DNA from: an uncultured Lachnoanaerobaculum sp.
Lineage (GTDB): Bacteria; Bacillota; Clostridia; Lachnospirales; Lachnospiraceae
Reading direction: 5' to 3'
Assembly (NCBI GenBank): GCA_938041725.1
Contig: CALISX010000328.1
Location: forward strand, 1 to 5,995
Length of the DNA: 5,995 bases
Shown: piece by piece, positions 1-5,895 of the stretch
Layout: each line of letters begins with the position of its first letter
Numbering within the stretch: position 1 is the stretch's first letter
Notes under the pieces: model-generated
The model's database searches: none
Told to the model about the DNA's origin: nothing
What the model saw: only the letters and a program-made list of their open reading frames with translations
Position numbers and translations under genes: made by a program

Positions 1-891
1 CTGGCTCCCGGGAATATTCTCTGTGAAAAGTCCTTGATGGACATTTCCAGAACCATCCGGCTGGAGGTTTTGGTTTGTGCGGTGGAGCGGGGGGACCAGG
101 TGATTATTCCCAATGGAAGCTTTGTATTAAAGGCCGGGGATGTTATCAGCATTGTCACCTCCTCCGCCCATTCCAGAGCATTTTTTGAAAAGATCGGCCT
201 GTATACCAATGAGGTGCGGGACTGTTTGATTGTGGGGGGAGGAAAAATCGCCTACTACCTGGCCAAGCAGCTTATTGAAACCCGCATCCATGTAAAGATT
301 GTGGAGCGGGATGGGGAGCGGTGCGAATCCCTTTCCGAGCAGCTTCCCCAGGCGGTGATTATCCGGGGGGACGCCACCAACAAGGATGTGCTGTTGGAGG
401 AGGGCATTGAAACCTGTTCCTCCTTTGTGTCCCTTACAGGCATTGATGAGGAAAATATTTTCCTTTCTCTATATGCCAAAAATGTTTCCCGGGCAAAGAT
501 TGTTACCAAAATCAACCGGATCTCCTTTGACGATATTATTGAGGGATTTGATCTGGGCAGTCTGATTTATCCCAAGTATATTACAGCGGAGTATATTGTA
601 CGCTATGTCAGGGCTTTGCAAAACGGGGTGGGAAGCAATGTGCGGACCCTTTATAAAATCATCCACAATAAGGCGGAGGCCCTGGAGTTTGTGGTGCGGA
701 AGGACTGTCCCCTCATTGGACAGACTCTGGAAGCATTGAATCTGAAACCGGATATTCTGCTGGCTTGTATTATTCGAAAGATGAAGGTGATTATTCCCAA
801 TGGCCAGTCTGTGCTGAAGGAGAAGGATTCTATTGTTGTAGTAACCACCCGTACAGGTCTGGATGATATTACGGATATTGTAAAGGATTAG
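1..891 (+). CDS. trkA: Trk potassium uptake regulatory subunit TrkA (5'-truncated by window edge)
   Basis: Cytoplasmic NAD(H)-binding gating subunit of the Trk/Ktr K+ uptake system, which binds TrkH and controls its conductance. The frame is open from base 1 with no stop, so the gene starts outside the window; 296 residues are visible of the roughly 450 usual for two-repeat TrkA. Seen in order: a TrkA_C-like domain (about visible residues 1-65, containing VIIPNGSFVLKAGD), then a Rossmann TrkA_N domain with the glycine-rich VGGGKIAYYLAK loop (near residues 78-89), an acidic residue ending the second strand (KIVERD) and the RGDATN motif, then a second TrkA_C domain (containing VIIPNGQSVLKEKD). 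The first Rossmann domain must lie upstream of the window. The internal TTG at 34 and ATG at 37 are not believed to be real starts, because the coding match begins before them. It ends in TAG, 2 bp before trkH, so the two are surely co-transcribed. Confidence 0.93.
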   Translation: MAPGNILCEKSLMDISRTIRLEVLVCAVERGDQVIIPNGSFVLKAGDVISIVTSSAHSRAFFEKIGLYTNEVRDCLIVGGGKIAYYLAKQLIETRIHVKIVERDGERCESLSEQLPQAVIIRGDATNKDVLLEEGIETCSSFVSLTGIDEENIFLSLYAKNVSRAKIVTKINRISFDDIIEGFDLGSLIYPKYITAEYIVRYVRALQNGVGSNVRTLYKIIHNKAEALEFVVRKDCPLIGQTLEALNLKPDILLACIIRKMKVIIPNGQSVLKEKDSIVVVTTRTGLDDITDIVKD

Positions 892-893
892 GT

Positions 894-2339
894 ATGAATT
901 ATAAGATCATAATCAATATTTTGGGAAAGGTGCTGATGCTGGAGGCAGCCTGCTTTTTGGTGCCTCTGATTACCGCTTTGGTGTACCGGGAGCGGGAAGG
1001 GCTGATGTATCTGGCAGTGGCTCTGGGTACGGTCCTTATTGGTTTTTTGATATCCCGCAGGAAAAAATTTGACCAGGTCTATTATGCCCGGGAGGGCTTT
1101 GTTATGGTGTCCCTAAGCTGGATTGTGCTGAGTGTGGTGGGAGCGGTTCCTTTTATGCTCACAGGAGAAATCCCCGGTTTTTTTAATGCCTTATTTGAAA
1201 CAGTGTCCGGCTTTACCACCACTGGGGCCAGCATTGTAGAGGATGTGGAAAGTCTGAGCCATACCAGTTTGATCTGGCGCAGTTTCACCCACTGGGTGGG
1301 GGGTATGGGAGTGTTTGTGCTGCTTTTGGCCATTCTGCCCATGGCAGGAGGCTACAACATCCACCTGATGCGGGCCGAAAGTCCCGGCCCTACCGTGGGC
1401 AAGCTGGTGCCAAAGCTTCGGGAGACAGCTCTGATTTTGTATGCCATTTATTTTGCCATGACCCTTTTGGAGCTGGCTCTGCTGACATTGGCCAGAATGC
1501 CTTTTTTCGATGCGCTTTGCATTACCTTTGGTACGGCAGGCACCGGAGGCTTTGGCATTAAGGGAGACAGTCTGGGGGGCTACAGCGTCCCCATTCAGGC
1601 CATTGTTACGGTGTTTATGATTTTGTTTGGGGTAAACTTTAATGCCTATTTCTTTTTAATCGGAAAATACAAAAAAGAAATCTTTAAGATGGAGGAGGTG
1701 CGGTGGTACTTCATCATTATTGCTTTGGCTATTGGAGCCATTACGGTGAATATTGCAGGGTATTTTGGAAATATTTTCCTAAGCTTTCATCATGCGGCTT
1801 TCCAGGTGGGCTCTATTATCACCACCACAGGGTATTCCACCGTGGACTTTGATGCCTGGCCCCAGCTGTCCCGTACCATTTTGGTGCTTTTGATGTTCAT
1901 CGGGGCCTGTGCCGGATCCACAGGGGGAGGGATCAAGGTTTCCAGGGTGGTAATTTTAATTAAGTCCGTCATCCAGGAAATCGGCTACTTTATCCACCCC
2001 AGGAGCGTAAAGACCATGCGCATGGACGGACGGGGGGTGGACAAGCATGTGCTGAACAATATCCGGGTGTTTCTGATTACCTATGTGCTGATATTTGCCG
2101 GATCCATGCTGCTTTTATCCCTGAATAATCTGGACGGGGAAACGAATTTCACCGCTGTGGCCGCCACCTTCAACAATATCGGCCCGGGACTGGCCCAGGT
2201 GGGGCCTGCCAGAAACTTTAATCTGTATTCGGATCTGTCCAAGGCGGTGCTGACCTTTGATATGCTGGCAGGACGGCTGGAGCTGTATCCGGTGCTGCTT
2301 TTGTTCATGCCCTCGGTGTGGCAAAGGAGCAAAAATTAG
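894..2339 (+). CDS. trkH: Trk system potassium uptake protein TrkH
   Basis: Integral membrane K+ translocation subunit of the Trk system, 481 aa, the normal full length for TrkH. The four pore-loop repeats of the family are all visible: SGFTTTGAS (residues 105-113), GTAGTGGFG (213-221), ITTTGYS (309-315) and FNNIGPG (426-432), each carrying the central filter glycine. The conserved GACAGSTGGGIKVS loop (337-350) and a C-terminal MLAGRLELYPVLLLF segment are also present. Hydrophobic helices cover most of the protein, starting with residues 13-30. The ATG at 894 has an AAAGG ribosome-binding site about 8 bases upstream, lying inside the end of trkA, so translation is probably coupled. It ends in TAG. 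No truncation or missing filter residue is seen. A KtrB-type name is possible, but the length and the two-repeat TrkA partner favour TrkH. Confidence 0.96.
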   Translation: MNYKIIINILGKVLMLEAACFLVPLITALVYREREGLMYLAVALGTVLIGFLISRRKKFDQVYYAREGFVMVSLSWIVLSVVGAVPFMLTGEIPGFFNALFETVSGFTTTGASIVEDVESLSHTSLIWRSFTHWVGGMGVFVLLLAILPMAGGYNIHLMRAESPGPTVGKLVPKLRETALILYAIYFAMTLLELALLTLARMPFFDALCITFGTAGTGGFGIKGDSLGGYSVPIQAIVTVFMILFGVNFNAYFFLIGKYKKEIFKMEEVRWYFIIIALAIGAITVNIAGYFGNIFLSFHHAAFQVGSIITTTGYSTVDFDAWPQLSRTILVLLMFIGACAGSTGGGIKVSRVVILIKSVIQEIGYFIHPRSVKTMRMDGRGVDKHVLNNIRVFLITYVLIFAGSMLLLSLNNLDGETNFTAVAATFNNIGPGLAQVGPARNFNLYSDLSKAVLTFDMLAGRLELYPVLLLFMPSVWQRSKN

Positions 2340-2352
2340 AGAAGCACTCCAG

Positions 2353-2380
2353 GGCTGGGGGAGGGCGGAATCAGCCTTTT
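2353..2380 (+). terminator. Possible terminator of the trkA-trkH operon
   Basis: GGCTG (2353-2357) can pair with CAGCC (2372-2376), with a loop of 14 bases, followed directly by TTTT. A competing pairing of GCTGGG (2354-2359) with CCCAGC (2381-2386) is followed by TTTCC. Either would stop + strand transcription just after trkH, but the structure sits over the 3' end of the convergent ATPase gene and the loops are long. It is a weak call made by eye, without folding energies. No equivalent T-run follows it on the minus strand. Confidence 0.3.
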
Positions 2381-3045
2381 CCCAGCTTTCCGTCCTTTAG
2401 CAGGTAGCAGGTATAGTTTGACTCCCGGATCCATGTGGTATCATGAGAAACAAAAATCAGGATTTTTGTTTCTCCCACTAAATTTTCAATATATTGCAAA
2501 GTCTTAACCTTCAGTCTGGCGTCTAAGGCACTGGTGGGTTCATCCAGAATCAAAATTTGGGGGTCGTTAATGAGTGCTCTGGCAATGGCAATCCGCTGCC
2601 TCTCCCCTCCGGACGTGGTTTTTACCTTGCGTTTTAACAAATGTGTAATTTCCAGCAGTTCGGCTGTTTCTTGGATACGTGCTAAACGGGTCCTCCGGGT
2701 ATATTTTTTAGAATACAGCAAGGGAATATAGATGTTGTAATAGGCATCCTCCTCCTCCAGCAAATTGTAATTTTGGAAAATAAATCCAAATACCTCATTT
2801 CTTAAACGGGCCGCTTCCTTTCCGGATATATGATGTATATCTTGGCCATTCACCCTATAGCTTCCCGTAAAATTTTTATCCAATAGACCGATAATCTTTA
2901 AAAGGGTGGTTTTCCCGCTTCCATTCTCCCCTATAATAATAATCCGCTCCCCTTTTTCTACGCATAAAGAACAATGATCCAGGACCGTCTGTTGGGAGGA
3001 GGTTCCTTCATGGAAAACTTTCACAATATTCGTCAGGTTAAGCAT
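2371..3045 (-). CDS. ABC transporter ATP-binding protein, probable bacteriocin-type exporter subunit
   Basis: Cytoplasmic ATPase of 224 aa, a single stand-alone nucleotide-binding domain of the MacB/LolD-like class that works with FtsX-type permeases. Visible motifs: Walker A GENGSGKT (39-46), Q-loop FIFQN with Q91, signature TSGGERQR (144-151, Thr replacing the usual Leu), Walker B ILILDEP (164-170) with catalytic Glu169, D-loop SALD (172-175), and H-loop VSHD with His201. All catalytic residues are intact, so the ATPase should be active. The ATG at 3045 has AAGGAG five bases upstream, overlapping the stop of the permease gene before it (10 bp gap), which shows one operon. Together with the two upstream permeases and the secreted protein, the context recalls lactococcin-972-type export ATPases. 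The ATPase call is certain; the substrate is inferred from context only. It converges on trkH with a 31 bp gap. Confidence 0.93.
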   Translation of the reverse strand: MLNLTNIVKVFHEGTSSQQTVLDHCSLCVEKGERIIIIGENGSGKTTLLKIIGLLDKNFTGSYRVNGQDIHHISGKEAARLRNEVFGFIFQNYNLLEEEDAYYNIYIPLLYSKKYTRRTRLARIQETAELLEITHLLKRKVKTTSGGERQRIAIARALINDPQILILDEPTSALDARLKVKTLQYIENLVGETKILIFVSHDTTWIRESNYTCYLLKDGKLGKG

Positions 3046-3050
3046 AGGTT

Positions 3051-3056
3051 CTCCTT
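3051..3056 (-). promoter_or_regulatory. Ribosome-binding site of the ABC ATPase
   Basis: AAGGAG on the minus strand, five bases before the ATG at 3045 and sharing its first base with the TAA stop codon of the upstream permease gene. This supports both the chosen start and translational coupling within the operon. Confidence 0.75.
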
Positions 3057-4096
3057 TATAAATGAGAAAGAAAGTCTTCGTTTTTCAGTGCAGATAAAAG
3101 GATGCCTTCAAATAGGAGCAGCAGCGCCAAGGTCAGGCCGCCCTTGAACCAAAGACTAAAGCTGATGCGGAAGCTGTTTCTATGGTGCAGTATCAAAAAA
3201 GCAGTCCCCAGCAAAGCTATATTGAACATTGTATTGCGAAGGAAGATGGTTCTTTTCTGTGCTCCGCTCAGTAAATGAATGGCATATTCCTTTTGCATGA
3301 TCCGGTACATCTCCCGGGAAAAAATATAAAACATTATGCAGACAGCTGCAGTCAGGAAAAAAATATAAGGGAAATAATATAAAGACAGGAAGAGCAGTTC
3401 GGATTGATTTCCCGAATATATATTTTTTTTCACATAAAAAGAAGACCCAGAAAAAACCTCTTCTAATGCATGATCCCATCCCTCGTTTAACTCTCTTTTC
3501 CCCGAATAGGTACTGTCCACCAGTGTTAATATTTCATCAAAAGTTAAACGGTAATTTCTCAGGTCATGATAGCCGGGGTCAGAAATTTTGAAGAGAAGCT
3601 GCGGCTCAATGTAAAGCGTATCCATCAGATTTTCTTTTCCATATCCCAGATCAGAAAGCTCTGCCTCAAGCTTTACAGTGTCCATCTCCTGTATTTCTCC
3701 TGCTTCCTTTCCATATTTTTCCAGAAAAAATGGCGCATCCTCCTTGGGGATTGCCCATACCACATCCTTGGCTTGGTGATAGAATAAGATCTGCACATAG
3801 GTATCAAACTTTTTGTTAATGTGTTCCGAGGAAAAGAAGGAGGCTCCTCCCTGCTGGTATACTTGGCCTAGCTTGTCTAAGAGAAGGCTTGCCTCATTAG
3901 AATCCTCCTCCACATAGGATATAGGAATCAAAGAAAAAGAGGCTGCGGAAGTTTGTTCTTTCAGCATATCCAGGCAGGGAAGGATACCGGCCACCAAGAG
4001 AATACCGCTTAAAGTAATTAAAGCCAGCATAAGACAAAAAACTTTTTTAAAGCGCCATATATCCCGAAATCCCAATTTCAAACTATTCATGAACAT
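3056..4096 (-). CDS. FtsX/MacB-like ABC transporter permease, second half-permease
   Basis: Membrane protein of 346 aa with the topology of FtsX/MacB-type permeases: one N-terminal helix (about 18-40), a large extracytoplasmic domain (about 41-233), then three helices (about 235-259, 287-305 and 313-336). Between the second and third helices lies EYAIHLLSGAQKRTI, which fits the cytoplasmic coupling segment of FtsX domains (pattern EhxIxxxxGAxxxxI) that contacts the ATPase. It starts 4 bp after the stop of the first permease gene. Two starts are possible: ATG 4096, with GAGG seven bases upstream, and ATG 4090, with AAAGGG six bases upstream; the longer is given. It most likely pairs with the preceding permease to form a heterodimer served by the single ATPase. 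Known bacteriocin-associated membrane proteins of the lactococcin 972 group are long, two-half polypeptides; this would be the C-terminal half as a separate gene. The family call rests on topology and context, not on a close sequence match. Confidence 0.75.
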   Translation of the reverse strand: MFMNSLKLGFRDIWRFKKVFCLMLALITLSGILLVAGILPCLDMLKEQTSAASFSLIPISYVEEDSNEASLLLDKLGQVYQQGGASFFSSEHINKKFDTYVQILFYHQAKDVVWAIPKEDAPFFLEKYGKEAGEIQEMDTVKLEAELSDLGYGKENLMDTLYIEPQLLFKISDPGYHDLRNYRLTFDEILTLVDSTYSGKRELNEGWDHALEEVFSGSSFYVKKNIYSGNQSELLFLSLYYFPYIFFLTAAVCIMFYIFSREMYRIMQKEYAIHLLSGAQKRTIFLRNTMFNIALLGTAFLILHHRNSFRISFSLWFKGGLTLALLLLFEGILLSALKNEDFLSHL

Positions 4097-4100
4097 CCCT

Positions 4101-5153
4101 TTACCTCATTTCTTGAGAAATTCTTCGTAAAATCATGCCGCATTGCAATAGCGGACAGAGTAAAAATACTGCCAGGAAAAAAAGTTGAATGACAATCAGC
4201 TCCCAATAACTAAGAACCCAATATTTTACCCCACGCAGATAAAGAGACAGGCCGATTCCGGTAATACCGCACAGCAGGGTGCCAAGTTTAAGAAAAGACA
4301 GAGTACATAACTTTATAATCGAAAAACTTGCGGCACCGCTTGCCCTGCTGATTCGGATCTGCTTTGTATATTTGGAAAAATAGGGAAAAGATGTATACAG
4401 CAGTGCTGCATATGAAAAAACCAAGGTATAGAAAATAAAAACCGCAGCGCCTCCGCCCGTATAGAAAAAATCAGCAAAAGAAGCTGCGATTCCCTTCCTT
4501 TCCTGAAGCCTTGTTTTGGCATATCCCAATTCTGACAGCTTACGCTTTACATTTTGCAATACTTCCGGGTTTGGAGAATCAATATAAAGGTATTCTATAG
4601 AAGAGGGATCCACAGAAAACAGGTTTTCAAATACGGCCATGTCCATTTGAGAATAATCTACACGAGGAGAGGTGCCAATGCCATCCAAATCAAAAACATT
4701 AATGATTTCAATACCATAGATTTCCTCTGCTCTTTTTGCAAATCCTGCCACTCGGGAAAAAACAGGTGAACCTCCCCCCATATACTTTTCAAAGGATCTT
4801 AGACCAATACCTGTTTTATGTTTTGACTGGTATTCTCCAGGAGCAAAATACCGAAAACGGCTTGGCATAATGACCAATGTGGAAGAGTCGTAGACCTGCA
4901 TAGAAGGATCGTATAAACCAATAACATCCTTTCTGGATGTCTCGGCAACTACAACGATATCTTCTGCAGGCAAGAAGCTGAAGTCCATATCCGGTGCAGC
5001 ATTTATGTTTTTAAAAATCATATGATCTATGTCCATTCCATAAGGATAGGACAATGATCCAGCTACAATGTAATTGACAGCAAGAATCATAATGATATTG
5101 CTGACACAAAATAATACGCAAAACAAGCGATTCTTTATAAATAAAAAACTCAT
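4101..5153 (-). CDS. FtsX/MacB-like ABC transporter permease, first half-permease
   Basis: Membrane protein of 350 aa with the same layout as its downstream neighbour: N-terminal helix (about 11-33), extracytoplasmic domain of about 200 residues (34-232), then helices at about 233-258, 285-306 and 318-340. The segment QIRISRASGAASFSII (265-280) between the second and third helices resembles the FtsX coupling motif. The large outer domain contains a mixed helix/strand-looking stretch, SIEYLYIDSPNPEVLQNVK, but no recognisable catalytic motif. ATG 5153 is preferred because AAAAGGG lies seven bases upstream; the frame stays open to a TTG at 5177, but that would place the ribosome-binding site inside the gene. 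The next permease begins 4 bp after its TAA stop, in another frame. It is probably one half of a heterodimeric exporter for the secreted protein encoded upstream, although the cargo is inferred from position only. Confidence 0.75.
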   Translation of the reverse strand: MSFLFIKNRLFCVLFCVSNIIMILAVNYIVAGSLSYPYGMDIDHMIFKNINAAPDMDFSFLPAEDIVVVAETSRKDVIGLYDPSMQVYDSSTLVIMPSRFRYFAPGEYQSKHKTGIGLRSFEKYMGGGSPVFSRVAGFAKRAEEIYGIEIINVFDLDGIGTSPRVDYSQMDMAVFENLFSVDPSSIEYLYIDSPNPEVLQNVKRKLSELGYAKTRLQERKGIAASFADFFYTGGGAAVFIFYTLVFSYAALLYTSFPYFSKYTKQIRISRASGAASFSIIKLCTLSFLKLGTLLCGITGIGLSLYLRGVKYWVLSYWELIVIQLFFLAVFLLCPLLQCGMILRRISQEMR

Positions 5154-5159
5154 GTAAAT

Positions 5160-5250
5160 ACCCTTTTCTCCACACAATCACAACGGCCCAAACCAGCAGA
5201 AATGCAAAGACACTCCCGGTGAAATTCACGATTTCTGTGATGTGGGCCAA
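5160..5250 (-). other. Short hydrophobic reading frame, possible remnant of a membrane protein gene
   Basis: In the gap between the secreted-protein gene and the first permease, a minus-strand frame beginning at TTG 5250 encodes a convincing membrane helix, SVFAFLLVWAVVIVW, followed by a basic RKG and preceded by a polar LAHITEIVNFTG. The frame then runs on over the start of the permease gene as far as 5011, where it no longer looks like protein. Upstream it meets a TGA at 5269-5271. There is only a weak AGG ten bases before the TTG. It may be the leftover 3' part of a broken gene, a small membrane peptide gene, or chance. No family is recognised and confidence is low. Confidence 0.2.
5161..5171 (-). 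promoter_or_regulatory. Ribosome-binding site deciding the first permease start
   Basis: GGAGAAAAGGG on the minus strand, with its AAAGGG part seven bases before ATG 5153. It is the reason for choosing 5153 over the TTG at 5177, which has no comparable purine-rich site in front of it. Confidence 0.65.
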
Positions 5251-5254
5251 ATAA

Positions 5255-5280
5255 AGTGTGCCTAAAGGTCATCAGACACT
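5255..5280 (-). terminator. Bulged hairpin with T-rich tail, possible attenuator
   Basis: On the minus strand AGTGT-CTGA pairs with TTAG-(GC bulge)-ACACT around a six-base TGACCT loop, giving nine pairs including one G-T, followed by TTTATTT. It lies after the secreted-protein gene and before the transporter genes, where partial termination would make the secreted product more abundant than its exporter. Assigned by eye; the short, interrupted stem makes it weak. Confidence 0.3.
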
Positions 5281-5316
5281 AAAACAGTAGCCATTTTGTG
5301 ACTCTGGAAAAGTTAT

Positions 5317-5334
5317 AGACCACTGGCGTAGTCT
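5317..5334 (-). other. Small stem-loop downstream of the secreted-protein gene
   Basis: Minus-strand AGACTAC pairs with GTGGTCT around a GCCA tetraloop: seven pairs with one G-T wobble. The same position on the plus strand has a C-A mismatch instead, so the hairpin forms better in minus-strand RNA, as expected if it acts in this operon's transcript. It is followed by ATAACTTTTCC, a poor T-run. It could be a weak terminator or a 3'-end stabiliser. Confidence 0.3.
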
Positions 5335-5382
5335 TTATAGATGAGGTGGCCTGTTCCTCGGAAAACAGAAAAACATAATTGC

Positions 5383-5844
5383 TTACTGTAAAATGACTTC
5401 CTTACCACTATCAAAAAAGACTCCGGATCCGCCAACAGAATTAACTGTGCTTCCATCTACTTTTCCATATGAGGTCTTGTAATGAACTGTGGACTTTTTT
5501 GCTATGGGATTCTTGGAATCAGGTACTATTTTAGCATTTTTTCTCGGTGTACTGTCGTTCTTTCCTTTTGAATTTGCTCTGACAGTGGTAATATTTCCCT
5601 CTACATTATACTTAAGCTGCACCCAGCGGTAATAAACATTCATCCCATTTCTGGCATCCCTATCTGTTCCCCGGACAGAAACCATTCCAATATAGTGAAA
5701 TACATCTCCATACAGATTATGTGCACTTTTGGCATATGTTGCATCTGTCAACTACCACAACGTAGTTACCTCTGCAAAACTGACAAGAGGAAAACTAAGG
5801 CACAAACCAACGGTAAGTAAAGCGGACGTAATAATCTTTCTCAT
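5383..5844 (-). pseudogene. Small secreted protein gene with in-frame TAG after the signal peptide; putative exporter cargo
   Basis: A good start (ATG 5844, GGAGG six bases upstream) opens a textbook signal peptide of 24 residues: MRK, a hydrophobic core (about 7-21) and the cleavage-type ending VSFA before EVTTLW. Codon 31 is TAG (5752-5754), after which the same frame continues uninterrupted for 122 residues to TAA at 5383. Total length would be 153 aa, with a mature part of about 129 residues. The mature part is basic, Gly/Ser/Thr/Asn-rich, has no cysteine and no further membrane helix, and includes NVYYRWVQLKYNVEGN and HYKTSYGKVDGSTVN, which look beta-rich. One base change (for example CAG to TAG) explains the break. 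A TTG directly after the stop could reinitiate but would yield an unexported protein. The position ahead of an exporter-like operon suggests a bacteriocin-like or other secreted effector, but the sequence does not match the lactococcin 972 pattern as I know it. It could be a recent pseudogene, a sequencing error or a readthrough gene. Confidence 0.6.
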
Positions 5845-5850
5845 TCACTT

Positions 5851-5855
5851 CCTCC
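5851..5855 (-). promoter_or_regulatory. Ribosome-binding site of the secreted-protein gene
   Basis: GGAGG on the minus strand, six bases before ATG 5844. It is the strongest Shine-Dalgarno in the operon and shows that the true start lies upstream of the TAG, at the signal peptide, rather than at the TTG at 5751. Confidence 0.8.
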
Positions 5856-5877
5856 ATTTTTAAAAAAATATTGCCTT

Positions 5878-5886
5878 TGTATAACA
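5878..5886 (-). promoter_or_regulatory. Candidate extended -10 promoter element of the minus-strand operon
   Basis: TGTTATACA on the minus strand fits the extended -10 form TGnTATAAT at the TG and four of six hexamer bases. A start of transcription near 5870 would give a short leader before the GGAGG. No good -35 hexamer is seen at 16-18 bases upstream, so the call is tentative; the upstream TGTTATA copy is an alternative. Confidence 0.25.
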
Positions 5887-5895
5887 CCTATAACA
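5880..5895 (-). repeat. Tandem TGTTATA direct repeat upstream of the operon
   Basis: Two exact TGTTATA copies (minus strand 5895-5889 and 5886-5880) separated by GG, a nine-base period. The repeat sits 36 bases upstream of the secreted-protein start and overlaps the candidate -10. It might be a regulator binding site or a doubled -10, or simply chance in AT-rich DNA. Confidence 0.3.

Noticed and set aside
34..891. trkA starting at TTG 34 or ATG 37
   Set aside because: The frame is open to base 1 and the first visible TrkA_C-like domain already begins before these codons, with a whole Rossmann domain missing upstream.
2534..2731. Plus-strand open frame inside the ATPase gene, and similar opposite-strand frames within trkA, trkH and the permeases
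   Set aside because: They are antisense or out-of-frame shadows of well-supported genes, without RBS or protein-like features.
4101..5177. First permease starting at TTG 5177
   Set aside because: ATG 5153 has a well-spaced AAAAGGG, and the extra eight residues would be encoded by the ribosome-binding region itself.
5383..5751. Secreted-protein frame read as a complete 122-aa gene starting at TTG 5751
   Set aside because: The TTG has no RBS and would discard a clear in-frame signal peptide with an excellent RBS and ATG; the stop codon is better treated as an interruption.
5383..5844. Naming the secreted protein a lactococcin 972 family bacteriocin
   Set aside because: Context is suggestive, but the Trp/Tyr/Gly-rich and His-containing pattern I associate with that family is not evident, so only a context-based link is made.
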